Below, piece by piece: positions 25,822 through 40,800 of a stretch of DNA of 64,000 nucleotides; the first letter of the stretch is position 1; each line of letters starts with the position of its first letter. Position numbers and translations under genes: made by a program. Source of the stretch: Ifrita kowaldi (taxonomy: Eukaryota; Chordata; Aves; Passeriformes; Cinclosomatidae). The DNA lies in contig VZRS01014441.1 of assembly GCA_013398055.1 (NCBI GenBank), forward strand, positions 378,222 through 442,221, written 5' to 3'. The notes under the pieces were generated by a model. It saw nothing but the letters and a program-made list of their open reading frames with translations. It made no database searches and was not told where the DNA came from.

Positions 25822-28800
25822 CTAGAAGGCAAGGAACCCCATGGATTATTCTCCACCTCCAATTAGTTATTGTGACAAATCTCAAGCTGATCAACCATAG
25901 AAGCCCAAACAGCAGGGTTAAAAATTAAGTCAAACATTCCACAATCCTGCTACCAAGCCACGTGGCATTTGCACTTCTAGAAAGCAGTTAGGACTAAAAG
26001 TGAACAAAACAGTTGAAGTGCCACCCCAAAATCTTAGCATTTAAACGACCTTTGCATCATTATGACAAAGTTGTAAAGCTCCTACATTATTAAAACTATC
26101 ACATGAGGTAAAATACCCTTTGCCCATAGCCCCCATGTCCCATAGCCTCCCACAACCTCCACGATTTTATGCACTCACTTTGTAACACAGAGCGTGTCTC
26201 TGCATTGGCTGACAAGAGTCTCTCGGTCATCTTCTCTCTGAGGTCTGACAGTTATTAGTTCAAAAGTGTTGGGCCGAGCACAGAATTCCCTGTTGGCAGG
26301 TTCAATCTGATGATTAGTGCAGTTAGCCAAGTTCATCCGGCCCAAAGGATGCTGAAAGTGAAATCAGTTCATCAGTCAAGAACACTGCAATCAAGAGTAA
26401 TTCTGAACAACATATGCTTGGGCAACTTCGACAATATTAAATGAACACACCTTCCCTCAGTCAGTTACTCCATACAAAAGGGTAATATATGTGCAGCTGT
26501 AAGAAATTTATTTTAAAAAACATTCCACAATTTAAAGTAATCATGGCCTAATACAGATATTTATGAGCTACATCTATCTCTGCATGATGGAACAGATATA
26601 GTAGGGGTGACAGGATGCATTTATTAAGTTTAATATTTCTGTAAATCACCAAAACACAGCTGAACCTTTCTCAGAACAATAGTGAAACAAGTGTAGAAGA
26701 TTTTCAAGAACAGAATCTGGAAAACAAACCAAAGCTTCTTCCTTGCAGACAAAAGCAGAATAGAAACCTTTTTCTTGCTTAACTTAACTTTTTTTACTAT
26801 CTTCTCTTACAGTAGGCAGAGATTTTTCCCTCTCTCCTGGCAGGGAGAGAAAGTACATTGATATATTTTGGCAATGTCAACTATCAGCATATGGTCTTCC
26901 TCTGTCAGCAGGGAAGAAACTAAACTCAGGCATCTGGACTGGCAAAGAAGACCCAAAAGGACCAGAGTTTGCCATGGAGTTTGGAAAAGAAAGTGTTCTG
27001 CCAATAAACAAGAAAGTGTTTAATGGTAAATAACTTCAGTGAGTCAGAAAAACCCTCCTGAAAGCACTCTTTGAAAGAACCTGGAAACATTTTAGTACGC
27101 TGCCAGAACACACTAAGGAGACAAGAAGGTTCACCTCAGTGACAGATGAACCTCTGATTTGTCTCATTAGCCCAACAAGAACTTAGGTTTCTGTGAGAAC
27201 CATTTAAGAAGCACCAGTTCCAGGTACAATGTGGAATTCCAAGAAGAAAATGACTTCAAATAAGATAGTCCATAATTACAGCTATGCTTCTGCAATATAC
27301 AAGGATTGCCCACTCTAATTCTGTACCATATTGAGTGTTAGTGATCATTTTGTCTCAAATTCAAGGCAACTAGATAGTCTGCTTATTAAGCTGGACAAGT
27401 CCAATCTATTTCAATTAAATAATTGGTGATTTGATGAGCACAATGGAACGCCTTTAAGACTAAAGGGGAAATTAAATATGGATCTTCCATCACTTTTCCC
27501 CCTTTCCCACTAGACAGGGCAGTCAGTTTCTAAATTTGCCCCAATTTAGGTCAGATTTATGACAACAAGTCCCTTCCATTCCCCAAGGAAGCTTTATGAG
27601 CTTGAATCCCATGCTTTACCAGTTTAGGCCTAAACATTACAGTCCTTAAAAATGATCAGCTATTTGTGTAGGGTATGACAGAACTTTAGACTTAAGCTTT
27701 ATAAAACAGCACTACCTTTCGTTTTTCATCATCTGGGTATGTCCAATAGGAGATACAATTTCCAGACAGCACACACCAGCGCCTATGCCATGCTCCAAAT
27801 CCACTGACATCTTCAAACATCGTCTTAAAAAAAAAAAAATTAAATGAGGTAACATTGCACCTTGAGCTTGGTCTGTACTTGACTATTTTTCTACCAGAAT
27901 GGTTCTGTAAGTGCAATCTTTCAGATGACTAAATGAAAGAGAAAGAAAAATATTTGTACTGGGAGAGTCTTCTAAGGACAGTATATTTATTTTCCTGATG
28001 GCACAGAAAATGAGCTCTCACTATCATTCTCAGGTTTGCAGCCTTTTGCTAAAAGGCACCTATCGTTGTTTAAAATTACCAGATTTTCATGTAGATGGTG
28101 GCAAGCATTCCCATTATTTTAAGATAAAGAAGGGTTATTTATAGTATATACAGTATGAATGGTTCACAAAACATGTTCAAATGACAATTTATTATTATTA
28201 GATATTTGAGTAATTTTTGACTTACAAATCAGGATTAAAAAACCTGCAGCTATCCAAGAGGCCACTTTCAGGAGAGTCCAGTCAGTTCAAAGGAAATTAG
28301 AAATTGATTTTCAAATGTTTGTGTTGGCACTTCTTTTATTGGATGCTGGATTTCGTCAATTTCAAGCCCCATTTCCTTAGTACTGGAATGGAGAGTTTAG
28401 TATCTGACTTCTATTCCTTATACCTCTTGAACTTGTACAGAACTTTTTTTCCAATTAATGTGTGTATTGTTATGCTCACTCTTCACAATTCAGATTATAA
28501 TTTTTAATGGTGCAGAGAGTTTCCAAACCCTTACTCTGAACAAATGCAGTATGCATGTACACCATTCTTCAGGTTTTACATATTGTACAGTAGAAGCAAA
28601 TATGGACTTTCTCAAATTAGTGCAGTGAAACATGGGACAGCAAATACCATAAGCATGTGAAATGTTTGCATCTAATGAAATCTGCTCAACTTCAATTAAG
28701 TAAAGGGAAAGGAGACAGAGAGCAGTGTTTGAAAAGAGTCTAAAAAAATCGTGATTTCTGGAAACACCAAAATAACAGCTAATGTTAGTGCTTCGTTTTC

Positions 28801-31800
28801 GCAGCACATTTACTGCCATCTCGTGGACATTTCAACAGTTCCAGCTCTTAAGCCCAAATATAAGCTGCATTTTCTAGGTCCAGTTTTAGAGAGAACTGTA
28901 CAAGATGTTTCTCAAAAAAAAAACAACCGTTCCTTCTTTGTCATTTTGAAAGGCTGTGAATACAGTGGAGAAAACCCAATCTTTTGTTTTTATTAGACAC
29001 ACAAAAAAGAGTTCTGTAACATTTTCTGCCATAAAAATTAAAATCTCATCTAACACCACTAGCGAGAGAAGGTTACCTGAAGTTCAAAATAACTAAATAG
29101 GTGTTTAAAAGAGAGATACACAAATTCTTAAAGGTAGCTTTAACATAGATATGTTTAGAATATAGACTAAGAGACATTTGTGGTCTGGTTCAGAGATGAA
29201 AAAAAAAAAAAAATCAAGCCAGTTTTAAGCTTCAAACATAGGTCTGACATTAAAAAATTACTACATTTAATAGGACCTGTAATTTCCAAGGCAGGAATTT
29301 GAAGTGAATACAGCGAATACCTTACCAGGAACCCTTTTTCCTCCACTAAAGAGTCCACTTGGCATTTCAATTTCAAATATATATGACCTTCCAAAGGAGA
29401 CAAAAAGGGAACCTGCAAAAAGTAAAACAATAATTTAATTTTGACACCTCTCAACTAAGTCTTACCAGTTCAAGCAAGCCACCTGCACCAAGATGCTAGC
29501 ACTGTCTTGCTCTTGGGATCTTCAGCCGGAAAGAAGCAGTCAGTCAGACTCAAGCGAGACAGTAATAATCACTTTTTGTTTCAAGTTCATTTAGAAGCTT
29601 TCCAAGAATTATTCATTAGTTTGCTCAGGACATATGCATAAACATGCACTCTAGCTATAAAAACAGGCACTCCAAGCATGGTTAGAAACAACAGAAGGCA
29701 CCAGTCCACACCCTTCAAGCTTCTGCCTCAGTTTGATACCAAGTTGTTTGGAAAATATCAAAGTGAGCTTAAACAGGAATGATACTTGGATACCATAAGC
29801 ATTTTTGGCAGATACTGATGTAGTAGTGCCTACTCAGATAAATCTTTTGTATAAAAGAAAACCTAGAAAGGGGAAAACTAATGAAAACAGTTCTTAACTC
29901 GCACTCAAGATGTTAAAGACATGTGTTAAGTAACTTCTAACAGAAAAGGTTCCAAGTCCTATCTTCTGCCACCGAAAAAAGAAAATAGTAGCTTAACTAC
30001 TGTACCAGAGGTCAGTTAAACAGTTATTTGATAGTCAAGAGTTTTGAGGAAGAGCATGAAACAAGGTCTGCCTTTGAGCCTCCCCCAGTCCCTCCACACA
30101 ATGTCTCTTTACCTTGACTACTCCCATGAAATCACATCCCTTCTTCCCCCCCCCAACAAGGAAACTGAGGCAAACTGCTAATTCAACAAGCAAATGATGA
30201 CCTGCAGGGCATTCTGCACACAACATTTTTTTTCTAATTTGAATAAGCAACACTGTTAAGAATCTTGAAAAGAAATTGAGAAAAAATCAGAAACATTGGT
30301 CTTTTGTATTACTAGAAAAACCAGGAAGGTCAATGCTGCTATTCAAATACAAATAAAGAACTGTTTGCCAGGGAAAAGGCGTGTGTACACAGTAACAAAA
30401 TAGCTTTCAGAACCATGGAATCAATGCCAATCAAATGGAACTAAATTTTGCTAGTAGTTAAGATGAACAGGAGTAACCCTCGGTAATTAAAAGTGCTCCT
30501 TTCTGTGGGCCACAGTGAACCCTGCAGAACACTGAAATAGGTGTTGTGGTTAGAAATCGAACAATCACCTTTGAATTGCAGACTTCCTGCAGCTTCTTCT
30601 CAGACATAAATACACATGCACAGGCAGGTGATCAAATCATTTTTACATGTTAGATGTACTCAACTAACACAGCATGCATGGCTTGCTCCTGTACTCAAGA
30701 GGAACTGCATAGCACTGAAAAATTCTAAGCATCAGGTAGGAGTAGTCTCCATGACCACTTGAGAAGCAAAAAATAGTAAAACACTTCCACATAACAAAAA
30801 TAAAGAATCCAGGACTGATGCAACTTATCAGCAAAGACAAGTATAACCCTACATGCCACACCAGCAAACAATGGCCTAAGATCCTAGCAAAGCACAGTAA
30901 AACCCATTTCTGAATGAGGGCCTCAAGGACATCTGGCAATTCCCCACTTCGAGTTTATGGGTTTTGCATCCCCTTAAAGCTTTAAGTCAGAAGAGGAAGA
31001 ATTCAGTTCATGAATTATCAAGTTTACCAGTGAAGAAATGTTTGACAGGCAAAGCAAAGAGTTTGTATAACAAACACAACACAGTTTTGCAGAGCCTGCA
31101 ACACCATTACTAAATACTAAAGCTATGTACTATGAGTACTAAAGCTAGGTACTATGTGTACCCTCAAAACACCCTCCCGTATACACAATGACAAAATATT
31201 GAGTTCTAGTTAACAATGTATCTCTTTCAAAGGGTTAAAGGTGATGGAAAGAAAGCAATTTGACAAATATCCAGCTAGATGAAGAGAAAACTAAAGCCCA
31301 TGACTAGGCTGTCTTGTATTCTGGTGTGGTCATTCAGGTATTTGCCATAGAAAGACAGCTAACTGTCATAGAATATTATTTGTAAAGGTACTCAAGATAA
31401 CCCAAGAATTTGAAAAACTGGTTTCTTAGGAGACTTTTGATTAAAAATAGGAGATGATAGGTACTAAAATTATCACTTGCCTAATTTTGAGAGAAAACAT
31501 AAAAATGCATCTAGAACACTTTCTTCTGCAGGACTCAAACTATCAATTAGATAAAACTATTTTCAGAGTTTAAAGACAAATTATTTCTGTTAAGGATATA
31601 AACTCACATAATTTCTAAAGCAAAAAACATACACCAATCAAAATATTTTACGTGAACATCTGTGTACAAATAAGGACCTCACACTTTGACATTTCACTAT
31701 TTTCAAAACTTTTTGCTTAAAAAACCAAATGTCTTGGTATACCTTGTCAGAACAAGGTTTCAATAGAATAAGAAGCAAGATTATTTAGGTCCTGAGAGGT

Positions 31801-34800
31801 TTTAATTTTCTTCAGCAGCAACAAGTTGAGTTAAACCAACATTTAGGCTGTCAGACATTTTTCTGTGGTTCTCTATCAGCACAGCAGCTGATTCTATTTT
31901 CTGTGCAGTTCATCAAGAAGCTGGCTCAAATTTCCTGGCTAGAGATCTTTAAGAGACACAACAATTTGTTTTGAAGCAATAAACACCCTCCTCTAATGAT
32001 CTAGGAAGACAAGAGACACATGCTAGTTAAGGAAAAACCCTAGGCAACCTAAATAACTGAGTTCTAGCAGCATGCTTATTATTGTGAAAGACAAGGGGTA
32101 GAATTCTGCAAGTCTGAAAGGCTCCTAACTTCTTGTGTTTAGTTAGTAAATCATTGTAGGCATTTTCTTAGAAGAATAAAAAAAAAACTGCAAAAAGGAC
32201 AGACAGACATGAGCAACATGCACTAGGAAGCAGGTTCCTATTTTAAGTTATGAACTAAAGGATCATAGCAACCTTGTCCTGGAACATATAGCCCAACAGT
32301 TCTTTTTCCTCCCCTTCAAAATTTATCTAGGGAAAAAAGAAACATGCTCAATGCAATTAGTGTAAAGTTATGGTCTAGAAGAAAAAAGGACACAGTTATA
32401 CATGAGTATATTTTGGTCCTTTACACCCAGAATTTTAACAGTACATATAAAAGAGAGGAATGAAACTAAAAAAAACCACTGTGGCTTGAGTTTGTTCCAC
32501 AACAGAAATGCATGAAGCAAGTCAAAAAGCAGCTGTTTGGTAGAGCCATAGGCCAAGTCAAAACTGAGATTTTACTGAGGAAGTAATTTAACAAAAAAAC
32601 CCAACAAGTCATAAGAATTCCCCTTTTTGCCCGATAACTGTAAGACTGCACCTGCAAAAATTTAACCAAGTAATAATTTCCCTGGAATTCTTTTTGAACA
32701 TTGTGCTTTTGCCATGTTACACTAGTCCAGTCCAGTGTCCTGTCACACAGTGTAAACTAATGAAGCCCAAAGCCAAAATGCTGAATATAATGCAAAAGCT
32801 GATTCCATTAACTCCAAGAACAAGGGGTTTCCAATGAGGAAGCTATACACAGATTTCTACATATTCTGGTTAAGAGGAACATTTTTGCTGAAGAACCAAA
32901 GCTGCTACTTCTGAAATTCATGTCGTCAGTAACAACAGTGCAATTTAACTGTTAAATTCTGCCGTTTCAGTAAAGGAATCTGCTTCTATCTACAAAAAGT
33001 AAAACTTCTAAAAAGTGAGTTGGGATTATTAGGATATTTTGTTTTAAGTCTTATACACAAACACAACTAGTTCTTGTTTTCTCATCTCTCATCAGAAGCT
33101 GTAATTGCAATAATACTATCATCACAATAAGACTTGATTAGCCAAAAAAAAGGGAAGTTATACTTATGCTGCTGTTTGGGTAGCTGAAGCTGTGATTTAG
33201 TACTACCATAAACTGTAGTAACATTTGAATTAATTTAAGTCAGCTTAGGATAGCTGCTGGCATAAACACCTATTAAAATAGATTTTAGGTATTAGATATT
33301 ACAAGGTTAGAGATTACAGTGAATGTAAGAATGTATGTTTTAAACTTCTCATAGCAAAAACCAATAAACATTCTGTTTAGACAAGGAACAAATAGTATAA
33401 AACTCAATAATAGCTCTCTCGAAAATAATTAAGATAATTTGTTACTACAAATTTAATTGGGATATGAAAGGAAAAACTCATATTCCTAAATACATATTCA
33501 AATGGCAATTTTTAGGTCAATTACGTGCAGAAAACTTCAAATACCTCATTATCATTAAAACACACTTAATGCCTTATTTAGTGATAACTGCAAGACTAGG
33601 AGCAACAATATGAAGACCACGTACAGAGATGCCAACTGCATACATCAATTTTTTGTCAGTGAAAGCAAATTAGTAATCAAATTCCTTCATTATCTTTGCA
33701 TAGCCATACCTTGTTATTGATCTAAGAAATGAAAGAGCATCTGGCATAATAATGTACATCTCTGTTGTATCTCAAAATTACATTTAATTCATATGAAATT
33801 ACATATAAGTAACAACTATGCAAAGAGTTTAAATGTCTATATAAATATCTATAAACCTATACATGTTTCATTTCTAAGATGGTACTTTCACCTGAAAAGT
33901 GAACCCAGACTCATTCATTTTTCTAGTAGTATGCAGTTATGTTTGGATTGGTAACCAATAATTTCTATTACCTTGTCCAGTGCAAATTTGGTATTTCCTA
34001 CAGAAGACAGTGATAACTTGTGGGATCCAACAAGGATGAAATTAGTGCTGCGTATGGCATTTGGGCCACCTGGACTGGCCATGGCTGTGGAGAAAAGTTG
34101 AAGTGAGGTTGTAACAAAACACACAATCAGGATGCTGCAAGGCTTAGAAAAAGTACTTTATTTGCACTACTGCATGCAAGCCCTACTCAGTACTCCAGGT
34201 GCAGCACTCTTTGCACTGCAGCCCAGCAGCACATTCAGAGAGAATCTTGATAGACACCATTCCTCCTCAGCAGATCCTTTCTTTCAGAAACAAGCTTTGA
34301 AAATATCCACAAAGGAGAAAACAAAGCATTTTATGTCTCAGGGGGATGGAGAGCATGCTGGGGCACACTACAAAGCACACACACCCTGAAGTAGGAACGT
34401 GACTTTTCAATCTCTTAATGTCTTTTCAAGTGACACACTGCAATCTTCCAGAATTTGTACGCCTTTTGTTTGCACTTACAGCAACAGAAACACACACTGC
34501 AGCTCAGGTTCAGGAATCTTACTAGTTGCAGCAGCATGGCAGACATTCCAGACTTAGTTTATGAGCTCCTTATTGCTGCAATTTCTGCTAAAGCTAGCTG
34601 AAGTATGCATACTTTCGTCAGAGAAGTGTATAACATTTTTATATACTTAGAAAAACACTCAGAGATGCTGTCCTTCCCTGTCAAGAGTCCAATATATAAA
34701 CAAGTTTATCCATGTTTTTTATATATAAACATATACACAAAACACTACACACAAGCAATACTTCAGGATCTGTTCACACTTTCAAATTATTCTGTATTAC

Positions 34801-37800
34801 TTTGTTGACAGCACACTCTAGTTCTCTAATTTAAAAATCATTAAATTAGTTTGAATTCATACTTTCAGGGAGAAAAAAAATGTAAACCATGGGTATCTGA
34901 TGCCAGATTCTAGTTTTGATTTTGTTAAGATATCTTCCATCAAACATAATAGTAACTCAGAGTAATCATAGTAAGCACAGGGCCAGTTTCTGGGCTGGAA
35001 AATTTAGTGTTTATTACTCACAAATTGTCATCTGTTACAAGTATTATTTATTGAGATACTAGTTTTGACAGCAAGTGTAGATTATTCATCCTGACATAAG
35101 GTGTTTAGACTTTACTTACCTGGAGCAAGAAGGTTGCTTTTCTAGAAAGAGAGAGAAATAAAAGCTTTGTGAAAAAGTAGTTCTGACAGTTTCTACAGAA
35201 GACAAAGCTAAGGTAAAAAGAAACTAGATTTGAAGTACTTTTAAAAACCCAATCCAATAGAAAAAAAAAATCGAAAAGAAAGTCCAAATAAGTGTACAGT
35301 AACTGCATACTTCTGGCATTACATGTGTAACAGAGCTGTTTCTTGAGCCGATAACTGAAAATTTTGGCAGAAAACTGGACAATTTATAGAGTTTTACATA
35401 AGGGATAGAAAGAAGCTATTATGGGCACAGCCTTAACCTGTGTGAGAATATGGCCATTGGAAGGGGTCATAGTCAGATCTTGTTACAATATTACATTCAT
35501 ACTTACTGAGGTAATAGATGTTAATAATCTCTTTGGAGTAATAACCTACAAAAGAATACAAGAGGATAAATGCATTTGCTACTGAACTTGTCCACCACAT
35601 TAGTGTGAAAACTAGACAGTGAAACTTCTGAAGGCTTATCTAAAATTTTGAATGAGTATTCATGGTATTGAGTAAGTCTTGGGTTTTGACTGGATGTAAT
35701 GTATTTCAATGGAAGAAATGCTGCATATCAAAGAGATAATTACTGCAGAAAAGTTAAAGCATGCATTACCTTGGGATGAGCATTTTAAAAATGAGCATAT
35801 TTTAAAAAAACCAATCTTAGTAGGCCTTTTTACCTATGTAATGGTATTTCAAAGTTACATTTGCTTACTAAAGGTAAGAGTTAACAGTAAAAGTATGGGT
35901 ATGTTCAATATACTGCTGTTACATGTTATTATTTTCAAATTAAAATCTCAAAGTTTAAGTGAGACTGTGAATTAGAATTATGCACTCATCTCTTCTTGAG
36001 GCTGAAAGACAAGTCTAAGCAGCTTGTCAAAGAGCAGGTATAGGATGCCATTGGCAAACCTACAATCTCATATCAGCAACTTACCTACAGTGGCACAAAA
36101 CCATTTCAGTTTCAAGTAAAGGTTCCTTTAAACTACAGCACAGGAGAGGAGTAAACCCTGGACTTGAAACTTTTATTAGAGAATAGGTGGAAGCTTTCAC
36201 TGTGGGAGGCTTTCACTGTGCCAAATCAAAGAATAAAGAAATTTCTGCTTGCAGACACGGGATTTAAGTACTAATTCCAACTGTTTTGAAAGACACTCAA
36301 GTTTCTTGTTTTTACTAAGTGACAGATATCTTGTCAAGGAGGAAATCAGACCTGAAGCCATTAATTCACTATGTGCTCTAGCTATGGGAATGAAAAAAAG
36401 AAAAATACACACACCCTCCCCACAGAAAAACCCCAAAACAAACAAAGCACCACAAAAAAAACCAAACCACCTCCGGAAAGGCTTGTTTAGGGTTACATAT
36501 CCTTAATAAAGCACAAACACTTGATATGCACACCCTTGTTAAAACAATGTTTGCTTTTAAAAGTAAGCCTCTAGTGCTTTTACTTAGTACTGGAGAGAAA
36601 GAGGAGTTGTCAGTCAATCAATAAAACCTTTAAGACAAATCAAACTCCAGGGTAGGGCATATTGACTGGCATAGTTTAACTGAAGTGGAGAAAACAGGCA
36701 ATAAATCACTATTGGAGCCCCCACACCTAATAAATAGTAAGACTTCTCCCTCCTCTCCAATATATTTCAGACTCAACCAAGTGCTCCAGGTCCAATCTAC
36801 TAATTCCTGTAGGTCTCCATAATCCATCTGTCATTGTAGATGTTCCAAGAAGGGAGTAAAAGGAAGCAACAGATTGTCTAAGACTATTAATCAGTTTTCC
36901 TAGTGCACCTTCTGTTGAAACACAACACACTGACTTTCAGGTTTCATTTACCTTAGATTTATTTGTCTTTTTCCTTTTATCTGTGCTTGTAACTTCTTTT
37001 CTCTGCACCTGTAAGGCAAGAAGGTATTAAGAAAGTACAGCACATCATTCTCCCTTACACCTCCTCTTGACAGGAACTGATACATACCCAACTGTAAACT
37101 TCTATATTTATTTCAAAGTCATTTGACACATCATGCCTAAAAGGGAAGAAAGCAAAACAAGTTAAACAAACTGAAGCAAAAAGGCTTTTGTTTTGGTTTG
37201 TGGCAGGGTTTGGGGGGTTTTGTTTATTTGTTTGTTTCGGTTGGTTTTGCTGGGTTTTAAGTTACTCTTTACTTCTTCCCTCCTTTTGCTTCTTATAACT
37301 GTCCAAGGAACAAGAAGACTTCAGCATGTTACTATTTAAAAACACTTTTCAGAACTCAGAGAAGAAAAGGGGAGGGGAGGATTAGGGGCAGATAAAGTGC
37401 ATCTACCATTTCTCAGATTGTACCCTTCAGCACACTGCTGGCACATGCTTCTAGAAACAGATTGGTTTTTTGAGTAAATAGCTTTAAGTGAAAATTCCAG
37501 TTCAACTGAACTTTTTACAAAGAGAGTTTTTGCTTATTTATTTCAAAGACTTACTAACAAACAGCCATTTGAACTTACAATACCTTTTTAGCTGACATAT
37601 GAGAGTTGAAGTTATAGTTCTAAGAACATTATTTTTCCAGAACCAAATAGCTATATAAAATGTTAGTTGCTGCAAAAGAGAAAAACACAGCTCAGGCACA
37701 GCAATCCATCTGTCATTGCAGGTGTTCCAGAAAAGAAAAAAAGGTAGAAAAAACAAGAGATAAAATAGCTGATGGATGGTAGAATAAGTCTAGGTTGCTC

Positions 37801-40800
37801 TTCTGAGAGAAATGCCTTCCAGCTATTTTTTGAAGGAAATAGCTATACCACAAAATCTCTCCAAACTTTTTTGCAGAATATGACATTCTTCTAAGACTTT
37901 CAACATTTTTATGCATACTCCACCATCAGAGTTAAAACTGGTTCAAAGAAGAGTTTCTTTATACTTACATAGTAAACGTCGTAGTAAAAGTAAGAGCATC
38001 TCCATTCAGGGAACTGGCAGTACTTGCTAATGGAGTTGCAACCATGTTTTCTGCTCCAGATCTCAGTATTATTACATAGTAGTAATTTCCTGCTTCTGTA
38101 AGTACACATCAGATGGTTTGGTTAGCCAGAGGACTCCAAGTATCTAAAAAAATCACCAAGTACTGCATTGCTATTAAGCACATCTCCGTTTCACCCCACT
38201 TAAAACATTTAGTTACAGTCAAGACTTGCTTATAAACTTAATCTTAAAACACTTTAATTTTCTTTATAATGTGTCTACTAACAAAATTGTCTCCACAGGA
38301 TTCACAGAAACTGCTTTACTGCCTGGGGCATCTCAGGCCAGACCTACACTAACCAGGGTGTGAAAGGGGAGAGGAAGGACTTGCAGTCAGATTCAGCAAT
38401 TTTAGTTCTTTATACTCCTTAGGTCTGCCAGCTTAACCACACATCAACTTTCACTGAAACATCGAAAAATTAGTCAGAAGCAGATGAACTGAATGTAATA
38501 GCTAAATTTTCATTACCCCTAGATCTCTGAGAACATCAACACAGAAGACAAAAAAAAACAAAACCCAAGGAGAATGAACCTGAAATATACGTTGGGAGAA
38601 TGAGGAAGGAGAAGAGAAATAAAGCTTTTGTTTGATAGTTTTACCTGGCTTTTGAACTGTACCACATACAAAGTCTGCTTTTAGAGGTAGACGCATTTCT
38701 GAAATGGAAACAGATCCCCTGGAGGGAGCAAACTCAGCAGATGTAGAAGCAGCTTTATTTCTTTTATTATGTGGTCCCTCACTCTTCAGTTTACTCAATT
38801 CTTCCAATAAAGCAGTTCTCTTCTCAGCTGCATAAATAAATTAATTATAGTTCAACAGAAGAAAAAGTACTGAACAATTTTTTTTCTGCCGTAAGTACGT
38901 AAAATGCCACTTAAGTGTTAATCATTTTACAGTATAGTAGGACTATTACGGTCAAGAAAGATACTAAAAATGTCCTTTTGCCTATAAAAAGAGCTGAGAC
39001 AAAACAGATGCTATCCTGTTCTTTTTTCCAGGTGAGGAACTATTAAAAAATGGCCACAACGTAACACAATAAAGGCATGGGGAAGAAATTAGGAACCCTG
39101 TTGAAGTGTTCATTACAAAGAATAGAACGTGAGTATAAAAACCTACTTGCAAAGAGAAGAAGTCTCTCTGCTTCTGCTTCTTCTTGTGACCCTTTTCCAT
39201 GTTCCTCATCAAAACAGCAGTTCAGAGCTTGACTGGCTTGATAAATCACAGTCTGTTGCATGTTGATCTCGTTGTTCAGCTCCTAGAGTAAACCAGTAGT
39301 AAAAACACTTAACAAGAAGAGAGATTTAGTGTTGCGTTCAAACAAGGAAACGTCTCAAGATGAGCATTTTTGGGGTCAATGTTTCAGAAGAAAATCAGAT
39401 TCTTTAGAGAGCAAACTACAAAAACCTTGCAGTTTACTGTTACTTCAGCAAAAGAACATTGCAGCACAAATTTTTTGATCTCAGAGGTATGGTGAGAAGT
39501 GAAAGACTCCAATATTGTATGTTCCATATCCAGTCTAGTCTTCCCTTCACCAGGTGAAGCAGCAGCAGCTAAGTTCAGCAATATAGATGAACAAAGCACT
39601 AGTAAAGATCAGAATATTACCTACTGACAATATGTAGTTACAAATTCTGCCTAATTCACAGGCAGTGATAAGACATAGATTCTCTGTCTCCTTCTCAAAA
39701 TAATGGCTTGTTCTCTTCAGACTTAATCTATAACATGATTCTTTTAAGAGAAGCATTCATTAGCTGTTGAAATTATGCATTGTCATTCCCTACCATTAGA
39801 TATTTATGCTAAACAACCTAATTTTGCCATTCTAAGTAGTATGTTAATGTCCTGGACATTCACAGGGGCAATTAAATTTGGAAACAGTAGATTAGAAAAA
39901 GGATTTTAAGGGGCATATTAGATACCTGCATTTTCTTTTTGATATTGACTTGATCAGATGGGCCATTTCTTCTCATTTCTAGTTTGGCAGCAACATCTTC
40001 TTTGCGAACAATGATTTGCTTTATTGAAGGACGATCAGTTTCCTTAAATCTTTGGGATCTGTATGCATCGACACTTTTAAAAAAAGGAAATCCCATAAAA
40101 TGTTTCACAGGTGTGCCAAGCTTTGTTTTTAATATATTCATGGATGTGTATTATATATTGATCTTTTCCAACTTGCCTAAATGGCTTTAAAGAAAGCATT
40201 CTATCAGCTGATTTTAAGCTTAAGCAACATAGAAGACTACCCAATTTTTGATAAAGACTGAGATCTTGCAAAAAAAGCTTAATTTGTAGTCTGACCTCCA
40301 TTTGTAATTTGAGCAGTTTGCATCATTAGAAGAGTTAAAAAAGCCAGTGTCTTAACTTGTACACAGAATCAGGGGTGGGGGTTGTGTTTATTACCTATAA
40401 GGAAGGTTGCGATCTTCCGACATAGAGCCAATACTGTCTCCAGATTCTGCCCTGGGAACTCTAGTCCTTTGGAACTTCTCAGACTTCAGACTTACATCAC
40501 TGATACTGCTACCTTCCCCAGTTGACTTAGAAGGAGAACCAAAGGCCTAAGGAAAAGAAAACATTGTACTACAGGTATCTGTTCACATAATGATTATGTT
40601 TTCTCTCTCCTTTACTTGTTCTGCATATAAACAGTAAATTTGCTTAATACTATTTAACAGATGATATTTTACAAATACGGATATAGAGCAAGTTTATTTA
40701 TCTTAAGGACACCAACAGATTATTGAACTTGATGAGATGCCTCCTTTAGTTTCTACATCAGTAGTTACATAAGTACTTCTCTTCAGATTTTTCATCAGCA

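Larger units (their letters stand above)
25822..33971 (-). other. ANLN: ANLN introns 20-23 (with exons 21-23 inside)
   Basis: The introns between exons 20 and 24 include the largest one, 29413-33971 (4.6 kb). They are AT-rich. An imperfect 22-bp tandem repeat lies at 31116-31159. I see no other gene or named transposon. Confidence 0.7.
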
